Origin: Acanthaster planci
Taxonomy: Eukaryota > Echinodermata > Asteroidea > Valvatida > Acanthasteridae
Assembly (NCBI RefSeq): GCF_001949145.1
Contig: NW_019091581.1
Span: forward strand, 13,407-77,406
DNA: 64,000 bases
Direction: 5' to 3'
Shown in pieces: positions 22,571-36,119 of the stretch (positions within the stretch are counted from its first letter, which is position 1; each line of letters begins with the position of its first letter). A model generated the notes under the pieces. It was given only the letters and a program-made list of their open reading frames with translations, had not been told where the DNA came from and did not search any database. A program made the translations under genes and the position numbers.

Positions 22571-23095
22571 CAGAAAAAGTTTCTCCTATTGATAATTATT
22601 TTCATACGTGGACGTGTAATTATTGTAACAACAAATTGTCTACATGCAGTGCGTGTGCTTTCTTCTTGTACTTTTTTTCTGAACTGGATTAATTTAAAAA
22701 CTGAACTCCGATTTTTGCATCAAGTATTTTAAAGGAATTCGTACCTCAAATATCTTGTCTGCTGTCGTTTATTGCTCCAACAACGTCTTTTGAATTTCGC
22801 GCCACGACTTTGAAGGTAAAAAGTAAAGTAATTCTGCAGTTTGTGTCAAAGAATTCTAGCAGGAAACGATGAATGGAATAGAATCAAGGGGGGCGATGGG
22901 AAACTGCACATTGATTAGAATCGAAAGGAGGCCCTACGTAATTCTTACAAGGTCCCCAACTCACGGTTTCAGGTCTGACCTGCAGTTTATGTTGTCTGAA
23001 TACAACTCTGGCAAAACATATTAAAACAGCGTCAATGTAAACAGGTTCTGGACTGTTACGACCCTTTCAGACACCTCGAAATGAATTTGATCTGT
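22571..23095. other. Non-coding stretch, no gene recognised
   Basis: AT-rich sequence between the Penelope-like element and the SINE. Nothing identified. Confidence 0.4.
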
Positions 23096-23099
23096 GGTA

Positions 23100-23275
23100 A
23101 TTTGGTTAGGGCTAACGAACACAGTATCGGGGGAGGGGGTTCGAATCCAGTTGATGGTTACTGGTTGCGACCTTGAGCAAGTCAACGATACTCCCACTTG
23201 CCTGTCTCCACCCAGGAGTAGGTACCTGTGAGGATTGAGTGGTTAAGGTGTTTTTAGCAGATTGCGCCTGAAATG
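23100..23275 (+). mobile_element. tRNA-derived SINE
   Basis: A pol III B-box-like GGTTCGAATCC sits at 23138-23148, with an A-box-like TTGGTTAGGGCTAACG upstream. Downstream is the tail TTGAGCAAGTCAACGATACT, CCCACTTGCC, CTCCACCCAGGAGTAGGTAC. B-box followed by 'GACCTTGAGCAAG...CACCCAGG..TA..GGTACCTG' is a SINE arrangement I associate with invertebrate deuterostome genomes. The tRNA part does not fold into a full cloverleaf, so it is not called a tRNA gene. Confidence 0.65.
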
Positions 23276-26200
23276 GCAGCATTGAGCTATCCACTCCCCA
23301 CGGAGCAGAGAGAGTTTGGGAATATCTGTGAGCTGGGATAATAATAACCGCCTTGTATCTCCTGAAAATTTGGCTCTATAAATACGGTCATTGTTAGTAT
23401 TCATTATTAGATTTTCTAATTTAAAGGCCTGGAAATTCAAAATAGAGAATTTCATACTATCATTTGGACAAAGAGGCGTATTCCTGCACAGAGACGAAAG
23501 AATGCATGGGTAACACAATTGCTTACTTTGAAGGTCTGTCAAAAATGGACATTAGGATTAGAATTACAGGATAAATATCGCGTAGGTGACATTGACAGAT
23601 TTGCTAATGTTAACCCACCGATTGCTCCAATTTTAATTTCACTATAACTTGGATGCAAAATGACATAGCGATAATCTTTTATTGTTGAATAAGCAGAAAC
23701 AAAAATGATATCTGATCGACCAGGCAAACATTTCATACAAAACAGAGGCTGACCGCATTCGATGCTTTTAATCAAAATAGTGCCTGAACTAAATTATTTT
23801 TCGAAACAGAATGTTAGCAAAATTATCAGGGTCAATCTTTTTTGTGAAGCATTATTTGGTCCAATTTACAAGTAAAGGGCGTAAGATTTGATTTCCAAAT
23901 GAGGTGTTTTGAAGCTTTTTTGTATTAATACGAGTGTTATGTTATTAAATATGACAAACCCTAGAGGTAAACGCTTGGTTGTAATGTTTGAAACCCTACC
24001 CAAAATGTTTTCATCATGAATGAATAGACTGACAGAAACAAATTATAAGGCACTTATCTTGTTTGTTTTTAATTTTTCTTTGTGTCTTTGTTTTTGTTTT
24101 GTTTTGTACTGTTTTGTTTTTTGTGCGTGCGTTTTAGCATTCATTGAAAATAAACAGGAGCAAAAGACGTATCAACACTTGTAACTTAGCACTAAATGAA
24201 TGGCAAGGGATCAGCCTTAAAACTTTCGTTTTCAAACGCGGAAGTGCGCAGATCGATGCTAAACGCGTCGTATTGGGACCCCTCTATTAACAAGACGCAG
24301 GAAAGCAGGCCTCAGGCAACAAATCATGTTCGTACATGTAAAACAGAAAGACGCAAGAAAAGCTTTTTTGTTCCGCACGGGTTAAGTGCTTAGGTCTAAC
24401 CGTCTTACGAGACTGCTGACTGTGCCGGACACTCTGTGCAATCAGGAAGAAACACCAGAATAGAACTACCACGAGAATACGTGACGCAGCCGATTTCAGA
24501 CAGATGGGGACTTACATTGGCACGAGTAGTGTATGCACGCTCTCAAGGAAATATACAGTATCATTAACTTTACCCCCTAAATCTCTTTCACGTCATCTCA
24601 TGACGTAAGCACTCGTTACAGATTTTTAAAGCCTGTGTGAAAGGGGCCAACGTCAATACTGATTACAAAATATATTTGGCAACCGGAGATAATATAATTT
24701 CATATTATAAACTAGGTAAAGAAAACAATGTTCACAATTGAATGCTCGGTTTTCCTTCTCACGAAAGCCCTGAACAACGAGACGATATAATAATAAGAGG
24801 TTGAATGCTACATTCAATTAAAACATTTGCCCTGCGATACTCCTAACGCGGTCGTGTCCCAACATGAACGATAGGCCCATCCTAAAGCGCCTGTGTTTCC
24901 TGTGTTTAGTGGCTTTCCAAAAATTACAACCAGAATGAATTTACGAGTGGAGTAGACACGCGCGGGCAAGGCAAATGAATCATCTATTAATGATAGCTAC
25001 GCAAACATTAAAGGCCTATTTACAACTGGAAACTGATATCTGTAACTCATTTATAAAACTCAGTGCCATGGATGGAGAAGGAATCGCGCTGAATGGCTTA
25101 ATCTCCATGTCACCCGAAATAACACTTCGCACTACCACTGTGGTCACTTGTTACCTTTGGTTACCATACAAAAATTTAGAATATACTTTATTTAATAAAC
25201 TAAAATCTGCTTTACTGCTAAGAGAAGGCAAAATTGATTCAATACAACACGAAATGAAAAATCTAATTGACTGAAATACTGGAACAATAACAGTGAGCCG
25301 TTTATTACGAGTGAGGGTAAAATCATATTGAAATCGGAGAATTGGGACTATTAGGGCTATTTTCGAACTGATAGTTCTTTACTGACAGAAATATCGAAAG
25401 GTTTGAACTGCATAAACGGGAGAGATTAACATTATTTTTGCTTGTTTTAAATTAAAATACACAAAAACGTTGACACTTGGCTTCGCACTAAATGGTGTTC
25501 ATTACTGTTGAAAAAATGGAGTTGAAAAAAATTCAATTAAACTGTATTGAGCAAATATCCATTCTTTTATACTGTATTCAGATAAGGGGAAACTTCCAGG
25601 GCAATTTTAGGGTAATTAAGTGCCCTTTTCCACTTTTTGCAGTGTTCGTAATATGTTCAGAAACTGTTGTCGTAATTTAATTTTAGGCAAACTTTCAATG
25701 TATATTTAGTGTGAATTTTCTATAAAAATTGGGACAACGAAATGCCGTCCGAGTTTTCATGAAGGAACGAATGTGGCCAAAAAAACATTGCTTTTCAACA
25801 TTCTTTTTTCAGGCCAGAATCCACTGTTATTGCAAACAACGCCCTGGCTAGACTTTTTGGTCCTAATAATTACAATCACCAAAATCAAGGAAAAATCAAT
25901 CACGAGAAAAATGTCACCTAAATCATGTTTTGAGTTTTCGCGGGAGACGAATTCAACCTTTATCGCCGTTGAAAGCTCGGTGTTCACCGCGGCAAAAACA
26001 AGGCACGTCTGGGCGTTTCAGTTTTCTAATTGCACCAAAAAACATAACGCGCAAACAGCTTGTATTCCTGAACGGACATATTTCCATGGATATTAATTAC
26101 TCCACAATTAATTATTCTAATATTCTGTAATTGGTGCATTTTTGAAGTGTGAGATCGTGGCTCACTTTCTGTATTAAACGTGGTGAACATTACGCTCCAA

Positions 26201-27842
26201 ATTAGGCGAAATTTATTTCAAAAATTGACCAACTTAAAACTTGATTTCTCAAAACTACTGTCCAATGCTCCGTGGCCAAATTCAACCCTATGTGAAAACT
26301 CTAAACTCTGATAGGAATGCAATTTGGGTCCAGCACACTAAAAGAAAATAAGAAATCTCACTCACAAAGAAAAGACTGCAGAAAAAACACATTAGATTGA
26401 CGAATAAAGTGCAGATATAAAGATAAAGATTCTCCCAAGTGTGACGTCAGTTTATTCACTTGTGAATAATCATCGTTCTATTTTCGAAATAGCCTTCAAA
26501 AGAAATGCCAATGATGCACACGGGAATATGAGGCTGTGTGGAACACAATGGGTGTGCATTCACGACTCCGTTGGGCATACTTCAACTGAAATATCATTGT
26601 CTTCACTAGCCTTTAATTCTTTTGGAGGAAACCAATAGTGTTGAAAGCGAGTTTCCAAAGGTTTCGCAAAATCTACTCCTCTGATAGGTTTTTTTACTAT
26701 ACTTTTGAGTTTTCAATGACCGAGACTAGATGAGAATTCCATCTCGCCTCCCCTGGATCGCTGATCCACTATCATCTCTCCATACTAGATCAACAGGCGG
26801 TGTACTTTCAGAGAATGCATCTTGCTTGTCAGTTACATTACAAATGTCTCGTAAAGCCCAACCAGTTTCGGTGGCAGGCTGTGATGACACACACCAATGT
26901 AACCGGCAGCAGTTTTCCGTTTCCAGGAGACTGAGGAACAGAGAGCGACCACTCCCGACAAACGATAAGGCTGTGCGCTTCGGCAGACGAGCGAATGGCG
27001 CCAATTTACCAAACGGAATCTTCAGTAAAAGGTTCCTCGTATTATGAATTCATCAGTGAAATAATGAAATAGATGCTCGCATGGACCTCGATGTATCATT
27101 TATGAGTTTGATCAAACATTCTACTCTTAATAGATAACATTAACAACCTTGATTACAATTACATGCAGTATAGTTTTACTGAACTGTTGTCATGGCAGCG
27201 CATCTTAAAATTGTTCAATAAATCGTTTTGTTCATTTTGTGTAAATCAAATTTTAAAAATTAAACATAAACAATCCCGAAATTGTACCATACCAGCACAA
27301 TACACGAACACACAAAGTCAACCCGAATGGTTGGTCTCGATTTGCGCCTGGGTCGAAGACGTTGGAGACAAATGTTTCAAGCGAAAACAAATTACGAATT
27401 TTAACCAACTAAGCTGTACCTTTTTTTTAAAATTTTTTATTAGTCCTAGAAAAAAGGTAAACTCGACGACCATTTATGGCAGTGCATCCACACAATATAA
27501 TGGATATTTCAGGGACATGTTACTTTTACATTGAGCTAATTTTACCTATATTAAAGATGGTGGTGCTTGACATTCACAGTTTGATAATCTTTGCTAAGCC
27601 CATGGAAACTGAGTAAAAGTGTCAAAAAGGCAAACCAGCTTTTCCTGCTGAGTATGTCTATATAAGTGCGAAAGCCAACAAGCATGCATATGAACCCCTA
27701 TTTCTTATATCTACATGCACGCCTCTGGTCTTTCCTGCGGCCTATAGCGTGAAATGATCTTCTACATTACTCGGATCTTCTTCTTTTTAATTTTAAGTCC
27801 AATTTCCATCATTGCACGGATCGGCTGCACTGCAGATTGGCA
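23276..27842. other. Long AT-rich stretch, no gene recognised
   Basis: Many short open frames but none with a domain or convincing splice sites. Mirrored frames at 26726-27047 are compositional. It holds T/G-rich simple sequence around 24060-24130 and a CRE palindrome at 26442-26449. Confidence 0.4.
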
Positions 27843-28069
27843 GTGTTGTAATTAAGTCCATCACAAGTCCCTGCAAATCCAGCACAAGTCCATTTAATAC
27901 AAGTCATTCGGTCTCAAGCCAATTCACAAGCGTTTCAAATGAACTGTGATACAAGCGTTCTTTGTCATTGCTCACACTGTTTCTTCTGTGTCATTGTTCA
28001 CCCTGTTACTTATAAATGGCCTTGTGAAGGGACTTGTGACTAGACTTGTGATGGACTCGACTATAACAC
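27843..28069. mobile_element. Small foldback MITE
   Basis: The left arm begins GTGTTGTAATTAAGTCCATC, ACAAGTCCCT. The right arm, read inverted, begins GTGTTATAGTCGAGTCCATC, ACAAGTC. ACAAGTC is repeated within both arms (27860-27910 and 28028-28055). It is about 227 bp with no coding capacity. Confidence 0.75.
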
Positions 28070-28660
28070 TGAGCCTACTTGGCTAAAATGGACAACAATC
28101 CCTAGACAAAGAGTGAAATGTATTCAGGCTCACGCTTCCTTGAAAATATAGCACGCACGGTACACAGTAATGCATAACAACCTTTAATATAAAATATCAT
28201 CACAAAGGTTATCCCAACCTACTCTCTTTGACTTCAGGCACAATGGCAACACGAAGGCGCGTCTATGGTATACCTAAAACAAGAAAGATTCGTAAGTTGT
28301 CGTACAAAATGACGCTCACAAATTTACAATCATAGTTTCGGTTTGTATACATTTATCATTGTATAGCTTTTCAAGGGTCTTCGTTTCGAAGCCCCACGCT
28401 CACAATCTCCGAGTTTTCGAATGGTCTGACGAGCCAATGGTTATAAATTCCATCATGTTTAATGATGGGATACATCGCATCTCTCCCAACGCGACAAAGT
28501 TCTAACAAAATGCTGCAACATAGCCGATCGAGGAGGTCAGTGGCGATCCATAAGAGGATTTCGATTCTGCCAAACTCTGGAACAAACTTGCATCATTATC
28601 CGGATACCAATTCTGAAGCCAAGTTTGTTTTAAATTTCTCGAATGATCCCTATAGCCCAA
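28070..28660. other. Non-coding stretch downstream of first GPCR
   Basis: Probably includes the 3' untranslated region of the minus-strand GPCR ending at 28661. No separate gene seen. Confidence 0.4.
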
Positions 28661-29899
28661 CTAAAGTTTGGTATGGTGACTGCGCTGCGAAACGCCATCT
28701 GAGGGAGTCCCGTTTAATAAGAGACTACCGTTGCTTGTTTGCCCGCCTTTATCATCATCTAATCGGTCTTCAACGGAGCGATCAGTCGCCACGATAGTGG
28801 CGTCCCCTGGGGCCATAATGGTGGAATGAGCTGCCTCTCGTCTCGCCGGAGAGGAGCAAGCAAACACGCGGATGAACGCTCTCCGGTAACGCGAGTTGGT
28901 GGCGTTGTAGATTATGGGGTTGATAGCGGAGTTGACGTAGACGAGAATGCGGGAGGTCGTTACTACGATACCCTGCACGACCGGGTCGGCAAAGAGCGGC
29001 AGGCTCGCTAGTGTTGACACCAGGATGCAGAGCGAAAGGAACTGGAAAGGGGCGTGGCAGATGAAGAAGACCACGGCGTTCGCCGCTAGCATCTTTGTAA
29101 CCTGGTGCGTGATGTGCACCATACGACGCCCTTGGAGTGATCCCCGGCCCCGGTCAATTGCCTGGCGACGGCGGAGGTTGCGGACGATCTTGATGAAAAA
29201 CAAAGCGTTGCAGACAAGGGCCGAAAAGAAAGGTACCGCGTGTATGGTGTCAAAGGCGTAAGATGCCCAGTCCACAGTCGGGGCACAACGTCCCGCAGAC
29301 GTAGGGAGACTGTCGTATCTTCCCCCCTCTGGCCACTGGATGCAATACTTGGTGTAGACTGCATTGACCGGAATGGCACAGGCGCTCAATAGGATACCAA
29401 GGGCCCAGGCGCACGCGACCAGTTTGGACGCGCGGCTCTTGGTGTTGATGGAGAGGTGTCTCAGGGGGTGGCACACGGCTAGGTATCTTTCAGTCGACAT
29501 GAGACAAACCAGGAAGATTGAGGTGAAGTAACCAAGGTAGTTGAAGAACTGGGTTACCATGCAACCGGGGGAGCCAAGGAGATTGCCATCGGAGGGTATT
29601 CCCAGCAGTGAGTAGTTGATGATTGGCACGGCCGCGTGCTGCAGGAGCACTAGGCCGTCCGCCAAGGCCAGGTTCACCAGGTAAAAGTTTACCAGGGTGT
29701 GCATGCTACGGACCCGAGCGATGACGATTAAGAAGGCGCCATTACCGACTACGCCCACCACAAGGATTATTGAGCGAGATGCAATGCTGATTTGTATTCT
29801 CGTATCGGAGTACATCCACTGTGAAAGTGTCTCCTCGTCTGCGTCGGTCAGATTGACGTGTGCGTCACACGGGGATATCGTTTGAACGTTCGCTCCCAT
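28661..29899 (-). CDS. Class A (rhodopsin-family) GPCR, peptide-receptor-like
   Basis: A 412-codon uninterrupted frame starts at ATG 29899. It has seven hydrophobic segments and class A marks: G-N in TM1 (VVGNGAFL), N-L-A-L-A-D in TM2, the disulfide Cys before TM3 (SPGCMVTQFF), E-R-Y at the end of TM3 (STERYLAVCHPL), Cys residues in ECL2 (KYCIQW, GRCAPT), CHAPF in TM6 in place of CWxP, and NSAINPIIY in TM7. An NLT glycosylation site lies in the N-terminus, and a basic RRAF follows TM7. The ICL3/TM6 entry THQVTKML resembles TRH and neuromedin-U type receptors, so a neuropeptide ligand is the best guess, unproven. It appears intronless. It lies opposite in strand to two related GPCR genes 12-18 kb away but is clearly more diverged from them. 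Confidence 0.88.
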   Translation of the reverse strand: MGANVQTISPCDAHVNLTDADEETLSQWMYSDTRIQISIASRSIILVVGVVGNGAFLIVIARVRSMHTLVNFYLVNLALADGLVLLQHAAVPIINYSLLGIPSDGNLLGSPGCMVTQFFNYLGYFTSIFLVCLMSTERYLAVCHPLRHLSINTKSRASKLVACAWALGILLSACAIPVNAVYTKYCIQWPEGGRYDSLPTSAGRCAPTVDWASYAFDTIHAVPFFSALVCNALFFIKIVRNLRRRQAIDRGRGSLQGRRMVHITHQVTKMLAANAVVFFICHAPFQFLSLCILVSTLASLPLFADPVVQGIVVTTSRILVYVNSAINPIIYNATNSRYRRAFIRVFACSSPARREAAHSTIMAPGDATIVATDRSVEDRLDDDKGGQTSNGSLLLNGTPSDGVSQRSHHTKL

Positions 29900-32800
29900 G
29901 ATACCACCAATTTCATGTCAGTTCTCAGGCAAACAGAGTCTTATCGTGCAGACAAATCTCAAGGTTGCTCCCCATATCTTTGGCTGCATTGGCTGGCCAT
30001 GACGTGGTATCTTCAATGATCCGACCTCCCACGATGACAAACAGTTCTAAGATATAAATTTCCCCAAGTGAGCGCATATTTGCGTAGTGTAACTGCACCC
30101 CGCAATGTTTGGCAACGGTGATGGTGATCGGGGTCGTTCGTCCAAGCTGGCTACGGAGATACAATGCATCATGCGCTTCTATGCACTATCATCCTTGTAC
30201 AGCACAGCAAACTCCCTAATTCAATGATGTCTCCTGCCGTCTACAAATGCTCGACATGCAGCGTAAAACACACCGCATTCAATCCATCCGCCCTGACTCC
30301 ACATCTCGATGTCTCGATGCCTGATTGGGGAAACCGCTGCGTGTCTGTGCTACTTTTAAGGAGGCAGTGCCGCAAGAACATTTCCTGTCCCATGGCCGAT
30401 GACTAGCACATGATGAACGACATTAGTTCTCTCACCGCCCCCACTGTTACCCATGCAACGTATAGAGCGAGCGAGCGCGGCACTCATCGGAATGCATATT
30501 TGCACTGTAATTCACAAACGCTTGCGTTATGAACAGTGCTAAAGACATATACTGTTTTGAACACGCGGATCTGAAGAACACGTTTTGTTACTTGAAACCG
30601 GAGCAAATATTAAAAAGGTGGATTTATGCACCAATCTGATTATTCTGAGCACTCCACGGCTTGAGGTAACGCCCATCAATCAAACGTCAAGAGTGAGAAA
30701 TGTAGCCCCCTCCACAATGGCACGTGATCACCCTACACAAACGGATGTGTTGAATGGAGGGCAGATTGCCTTGCCATTTTGGCAGCTAGCTGTTGGCAAC
30801 ACCACTCGCTTGTCAGTTCATATTCATATTTTCGCAGTTTGGGGAATGTCTCGAAGATAGGGAGTCACATGGAGGTTAAATGGGACGCGGGAACCCTCAA
30901 ATCAGGTAGAGGACACAATGGAGACACTCAGATGGGAGCCAATGATGGATAAGTGCAACGGGACCGCATCTGACAGAATGGGACGCCAGCCAAATTTCAT
31001 TTTTTTTTTCGCTTGCGCGAACTAAAATTCCAGGATTGTTTTCAAAAAATGTTCAACACATTTTCTACCGATTTTTCACACAGTTCTCTCAATTTCATTA
31101 CACCTTGTAGACATTTTTTTCAAAAAGTTTAAAAGTAAAACTGAGAAAATTGCTGTTTAGCAAACGCATGGGTGGCAGCATTTTGTGGAATTTTCATGTA
31201 ACGTTTACTGCACTGCGCCAGCCAGTTGGGTTTAACTTTACGCACAAGATGATTGACGAAAGTAAGCCAGAAGTTACCCCCCCAGATATGGCAACTACGA
31301 ATACCTAACGGTAAAAGCTTGGGAAAAACAGAATACAATGGTCAAGAAAAAAATCCAGGCCATTCCAGGTCAAGTTATCCGGAAGTTCATCTGTCACATA
31401 GTCTTAGTGTCATCAATTTTCAACGAAGCCCGGGCGGCCCGCGGCCGCACGTGGCCCATATACCTGTTACACGGGACTATGTGCACAGAACTTTCAGCAT
31501 GTCATGAAAAATATGTCTGCTGCCACCAAGAGTTCAAACAGCAGGGTACTGTTGACTGACCGACGTCTCCCTACACACAAGATTCGGTTTTACGGAGGGA
31601 TTACAATTGCAAATAAATCGGATTGAAAATCTAGGCTTGCCAGGCAAAGAACATCAGTTTTCAACAGCAAAAGACGCTAGACCACACCATTACTACATAA
31701 TGTCTGCACTTAACATCTCTAAAAAGATGTGAACATACATTTTTATTACGCACCCTTCATGTTGGCTTACAGCGTTTAATCTCATTGAATAATTTAAGTT
31801 CCCAAATCTGCTAACCATGGAAAATAAAATGGTTTTGCAATGCCATGAATCAATAAAAAGTTGTTCTTTAGCGTCTTACTAATTACCTTTGTTTTCTATT
31901 ACGGTTAAACGAGCATACAGTCTAATGCACAAAAACATTTCTTTATTTAGAGTTCGTGGATCGACGTCAATGGATTCCCAAACTATTTTCGACTGAAAGA
32001 AACCGACAACAAGAAGGACGAGCAGCTGCATTGATGACGGGTGCAAGTACCGATGGTCGGACGTGGACTGGAATATCAACAGGAAGTCGAACGTCTGCTC
32101 GAAAAACACACCACAGAACTAGCTTGGAAGCAGGCTCTCAAAGTATGGCTACATGCATTGTTTGGCATGCACAAGGGTTTATCCACTACGAACACAGGGT
32201 GAGGGTTCCCTTGTTTTCTCTGTTTTCTCCGAATGACGCAATCTACATTCAGAATTTGCATCTTGGCATGAACAGAAAAAAACCTTTTGGTTTTTATAGT
32301 TGAGCTCTGAAGACAAATGACGCTGCGTTCGATTTGGACGCTTCGATATTTATTTGAACAGATAAACATCAGAGAAAACATGTCTTCCTTAGGGGTGCTC
32401 TTTAAGTTACACAGCGTCAGGTACACACATTTCACACCTTTTCACAAGTCAAGTACACAGATTTACGCATCCAAAGAAAATTTGCCACTATTCGTGTTGA
32501 CTGGTTTCGACGATCATTTGGCCAGTTGAAGCTGTGGGCCTACTCTTTGTATTTGGCAATAATGGGCAGCGTGAAATTTTTCATGTAATTAACAATCCGC
32601 TTAAGATGAAGACAAGAAGGTAAGAGTTTTGACAGTTATAGATACAGGTGTCTCCAAAGAAAACGGTCAGGCCAGCATCGGTATAGATCACTTTAACGCC
32701 AAAGTGTCAGTACATAAATGATTACATTTGTGTTTACATTCATGCATTTATTCTGCTGTTTTATTAGCGATTTCCTTGCGTGCTTCAAATGCACAGCAAC

Positions 32801-32942
32801 ATAACTTGATTAACGATTTCAAACACGGCTCGGGGTCGAGACGGAAGCAAACATGGGGAAACTGTTCAATTCATCTTTCACAGTTCAACTTGTCCATTAA
32901 CCAAATGGCTGCAAGACTGAAGTGAACAGTACTTGAACCAGC
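29900..32942. other. Non-coding stretch upstream of first GPCR
   Basis: Contains the presumed promoter and 5' untranslated region of the minus-strand GPCR. Short frames at 30164-30406 and 31956-32303 have no recognised domain. Confidence 0.4.
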
Positions 32943-32948
32943 CTATGG

Positions 32949-34236
32949 TATGGAATTCCATATCTGCCGTCGCCCGTCGCTTGTCGTCCGTCACATTTTG
33001 CTTTTTGTTGTGTCCCAATTCTGTCGTGCGTCGCCCGTCGGGCGTCGCCCGTCGCCCATCAAATGGGTTGCATAGGCCCTGCAAAAGCCGGGGTTTAACA
33101 CTGTGGACAATGTGATGATTCCATTTACTTTTAAAGATCTTTTCCGAATAAGGCAAGTACAAATGCCACCTGCAAAGCTATATAGTAGCACCATAATTAA
33201 TTCCAATAATGCTAGACTACCCCTGCCCCTTGACAAGAAAATATCGCCTCTCTGAGAATTCAACCAAGTGTTTTTTGGGAAAAACATTTTCACCAAAAAA
33301 TCCGGCCAACTTATTCACAGTGTTATTCTAATTTGCATACTGTAAAAATGTGCCGACTTGTTTTCATCAAATTCCAGGAAGAAATCTGCCAACCGATACA
33401 GATATTCCATCTTGTCCTCTCAATTTCCCCTTGAAATCCAGAAATACTAGACGTGCTGTGGATAACAAACTGTTTATTAAATGTATTGTTAGGGGGCAAT
33501 TACCACTTGGTTTAAGTTTCAGAAAATATGACGTGTTGGTTTTTGTGGGTGTGTATGCCATGGTGGATAGACCAATGAGAGCAGGTTGTCCAGCACAGCA
33601 TTATTTATGGGCTAACAAGTAACGTTACTGTTTAAAAGATTTCTGTGGGCCAACCTGCAACTAAAGTCATGTCTAATTTGGAGTATACAGCAGATTTCAT
33701 CATAGGTATACCCGCCCTCAAAATAATGTTGAATCAGTTTGTCTCTTATGAAAACTATTAAGGAATCAAACATTGTAAATAATCTATTATTTACATTCCG
33801 TTCTGTGAGATATCGTGCAGGGACAGACAGAAATATTACGTAGGCTATTGACCTAAAGTCAGGCTGTTAACGAGTAAAGTTACGTCTACAGTAACTAAGT
33901 GATCGAGAAAAACAATCTACCCTAACAAACGTCTATTTTGTTAATTTATTTATGTAACCAAAATGGTATTATTTCATATACACGTTACTTAACCGATGTC
34001 AGGATATTATTTCTTCAATTCAACTGAAGTTTGGCGCAACTGCAAAAACGAATACATGTACATCTTCTAGTTCTATTACTAAAATGAGAGTCAGGCATGG
34101 TGGATCGATCGAACAAGGACATGTACATGTGAAACGATCAAGGGTCAAAGTTAAAAATACCACTGCGCAATCGTGACAAAAAAACCACAGACGACGCACG
34201 ACGGGCGACGCACGACGGCAGATATGGAATTCCATA
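32949..34236. mobile_element. Non-autonomous DNA transposon with TIRs and 6 bp TSD
   Basis: Both ends begin, reading inwards, TATGGAATTCCATATCTGCC followed by GTCG. They are continued on each side by GTCGCCCGTCG-type subterminal repeats (33020-33058 and 34190-34217). The element is flanked directly by CTATGG at 32943-32948 and CTATGG at 34237-34242, a 6 bp target-site duplication. It is 1288 bp long and contains no transposase-like frame. The superfamily is not assigned. Confidence 0.85.
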
Positions 34237-34242
34237 CTATGG

Positions 34243-35114
34243 TGCAGGTAGCGATGCACGATGACACGAGATACAACAGAGCTCAGTCAGGCCCGTTCAT
34301 GCACGACCATTAAAAATATTAAGGAATAGAGGTCGCTATTTCTAAGTTACGGTTAATAAAGTATCTCAATAAGGTGTCCGAAAAGCAAGGCACTAAGAAA
34401 CAATCATCCCAAGTTCTCATATGGTTACGGGATTTGTTTCATTTTCGTATACCTTTGCGTGTGACTTGCTGACTTTTTGTTCTCGAAGATGCGGTAAAGT
34501 TAAAAAGAAAAGCCGTAGCTGAAACTGTTTATACCGGACACAACTATTGGGTGTCTTTATCCAAAATTCGTCCACATCTCCAGCTTCCTTTGATTTCAGA
34601 TCATGCACTCTGAAGATCAAGGATGCGGCCCAGCATACGGCACTGTTTTGTTACAGGAACACCACAATGCAACGTTATCCAACGATGCAAATGATTATTA
34701 TAAACGACACGTGCCTAGCTTGCCCTCAAATAGTACTCATGAGGCTTGGAACGAACCGCAAATGACAGTTCACTTATCAGATGATGAGAATTTACTCAAT
34801 ACTCAGGCTGCGTTGTACTTTGCGGCGTGGTCACGTCACATGCACTGGAGCGAAATTAATTCAACGATACGTATAATCGTAATCTCACCATGGGAATTTC
34901 AGAAAGCATCGTAAACAGCATTTAGAAAATGGATACTCGTATACATGCGTTGGCATGTGTGTCTGATGCCAAACATGCCTGCAGTCATTTGAAAGATAGC
35001 TTTTGTGATTTACAAAACTTTGGAACGAAACCAATATCAATGTCACTATCCAGAGCTAAGCACCAGTGAGGGCAAAATTACGAAGGTCGACTGAGAACAC
35101 TCAGCTTTTATATA
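34243..35114. other. Non-coding stretch, no gene recognised
   Basis: A 103-codon frame at 34603-34914 has no recognised domain. Nothing else noted. Confidence 0.4.
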
Positions 35115-35533
35115 CACAGGGTGTCTTTAAAAAAAATGGGGGGGGGAACTGAGATAAATTTGTTTGTTTCTTGAATGTGACTACCAGGGACAAAAGTTTG
35201 GGTTGAAAGAAATGGGGGGGCGGACACTGGGGTTAAAAGAATAAGCCCCTAACTGTGGTTGTCTTTGAATTAATGATTTTGCTAGTGTACTTACTGCTTT
35301 TATTTTCCTTTGGAAATACTTCCCGCGGTGCAAACCCACGATACATTTGGTGCAAAGCCATTTCTGACACGGTCCACTTTGTGCTAAGTTATGTGTGACG
35401 GAAATATGGCTTCCTTGATGTCATAAGAAAGAAGACATCAGACTGAAACAGATTTTACAAAAATAATCAGTCACATTCAAGAAATAGATTAATTAATCTC
35501 GGTTTTCTGTTTTCTTTTTTAAGACACCCTGTA
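35115..35533. mobile_element. MITE with ACAGGGTGTC ends
   Basis: The left end reads ACAGGGTGTCTTTAAAAAAA. The right end inverted reads TACAGGGTGTCTTAAAAAAG. Further in, both arms share ATTTNTTGAATGTGACT (about 35170-35184 and 35468-35486 inverted). It is flanked by TA-rich sequence (TATATA / TATAGTA), consistent with TA insertion as in mariner/Tc1-type MITEs. It is about 419 bp and non-coding. Confidence 0.75.
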
Positions 35534-36119
35534 TAGTATTTGTGCTTGTTTTAGGCATATGCGTTGCAGAGCATCTGAGGCGTCAAAAATCTGTTTTCGA
35601 GCTCAGTGGCCGGAAAGATGGTGTTTGGATTGCATTCCCGGTGATCAAGACATCGATTTTCAACCCCATACATCACTGAATAAAACAACCTGTTTGCCGC
35701 CTCGTTAACGGTGATGCGCGTGCATGTATTTCAGGAAGCACACGCACGTCTTCTTTGTGATCGCCCGATTGCGCTGTCTCCGCCATACACGAGAGCCTAC
35801 ACATTAATCTAGCGGTGCGCGGGGCGAGAGGCGGACAGCCCGGGGTAAATGGCCACGAGCCATTTGTATTGATATATTACGCCCCCGGTCCCTCTAGATC
35901 CGGAAGATCATCGTTAATTAGGGTAATGTTGGCTCTGGTCACGATTTCTCTTTTGAAATCGACAGCGGTATCATTTCAATGAGAGTTGCTTAGAGGTTAG
36001 ACACATCCACGCTCAACAAACTTTCTGCGAGCAGTCAGCATTTTTGGAATCATAATCATCACTTTTCTGCATGTTACAGCTCAGCGTGAATCAGTAAGTT
36101 TTTCCTCTGCACAGTCAAT
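35534..36119. other. Non-coding stretch, no gene recognised
   Basis: Somewhat GC-richer around 35700-35900. No gene recognised. Confidence 0.4.

Noticed and set aside
23120-23160. tRNA gene at the GGTTCGAATCC box
   Set aside because: No full cloverleaf or matching acceptor stem, and the downstream tail is SINE-like.
26726-27047. Overlapping ~100-codon frames on both strands
   Set aside because: No domain, no splice context, and mirrored openness is typical of chance.
28826-29474. Plus- and minus-strand frames inside the first GPCR gene
   Set aside because: Shadows of the real GPCR frame; no independent domain.
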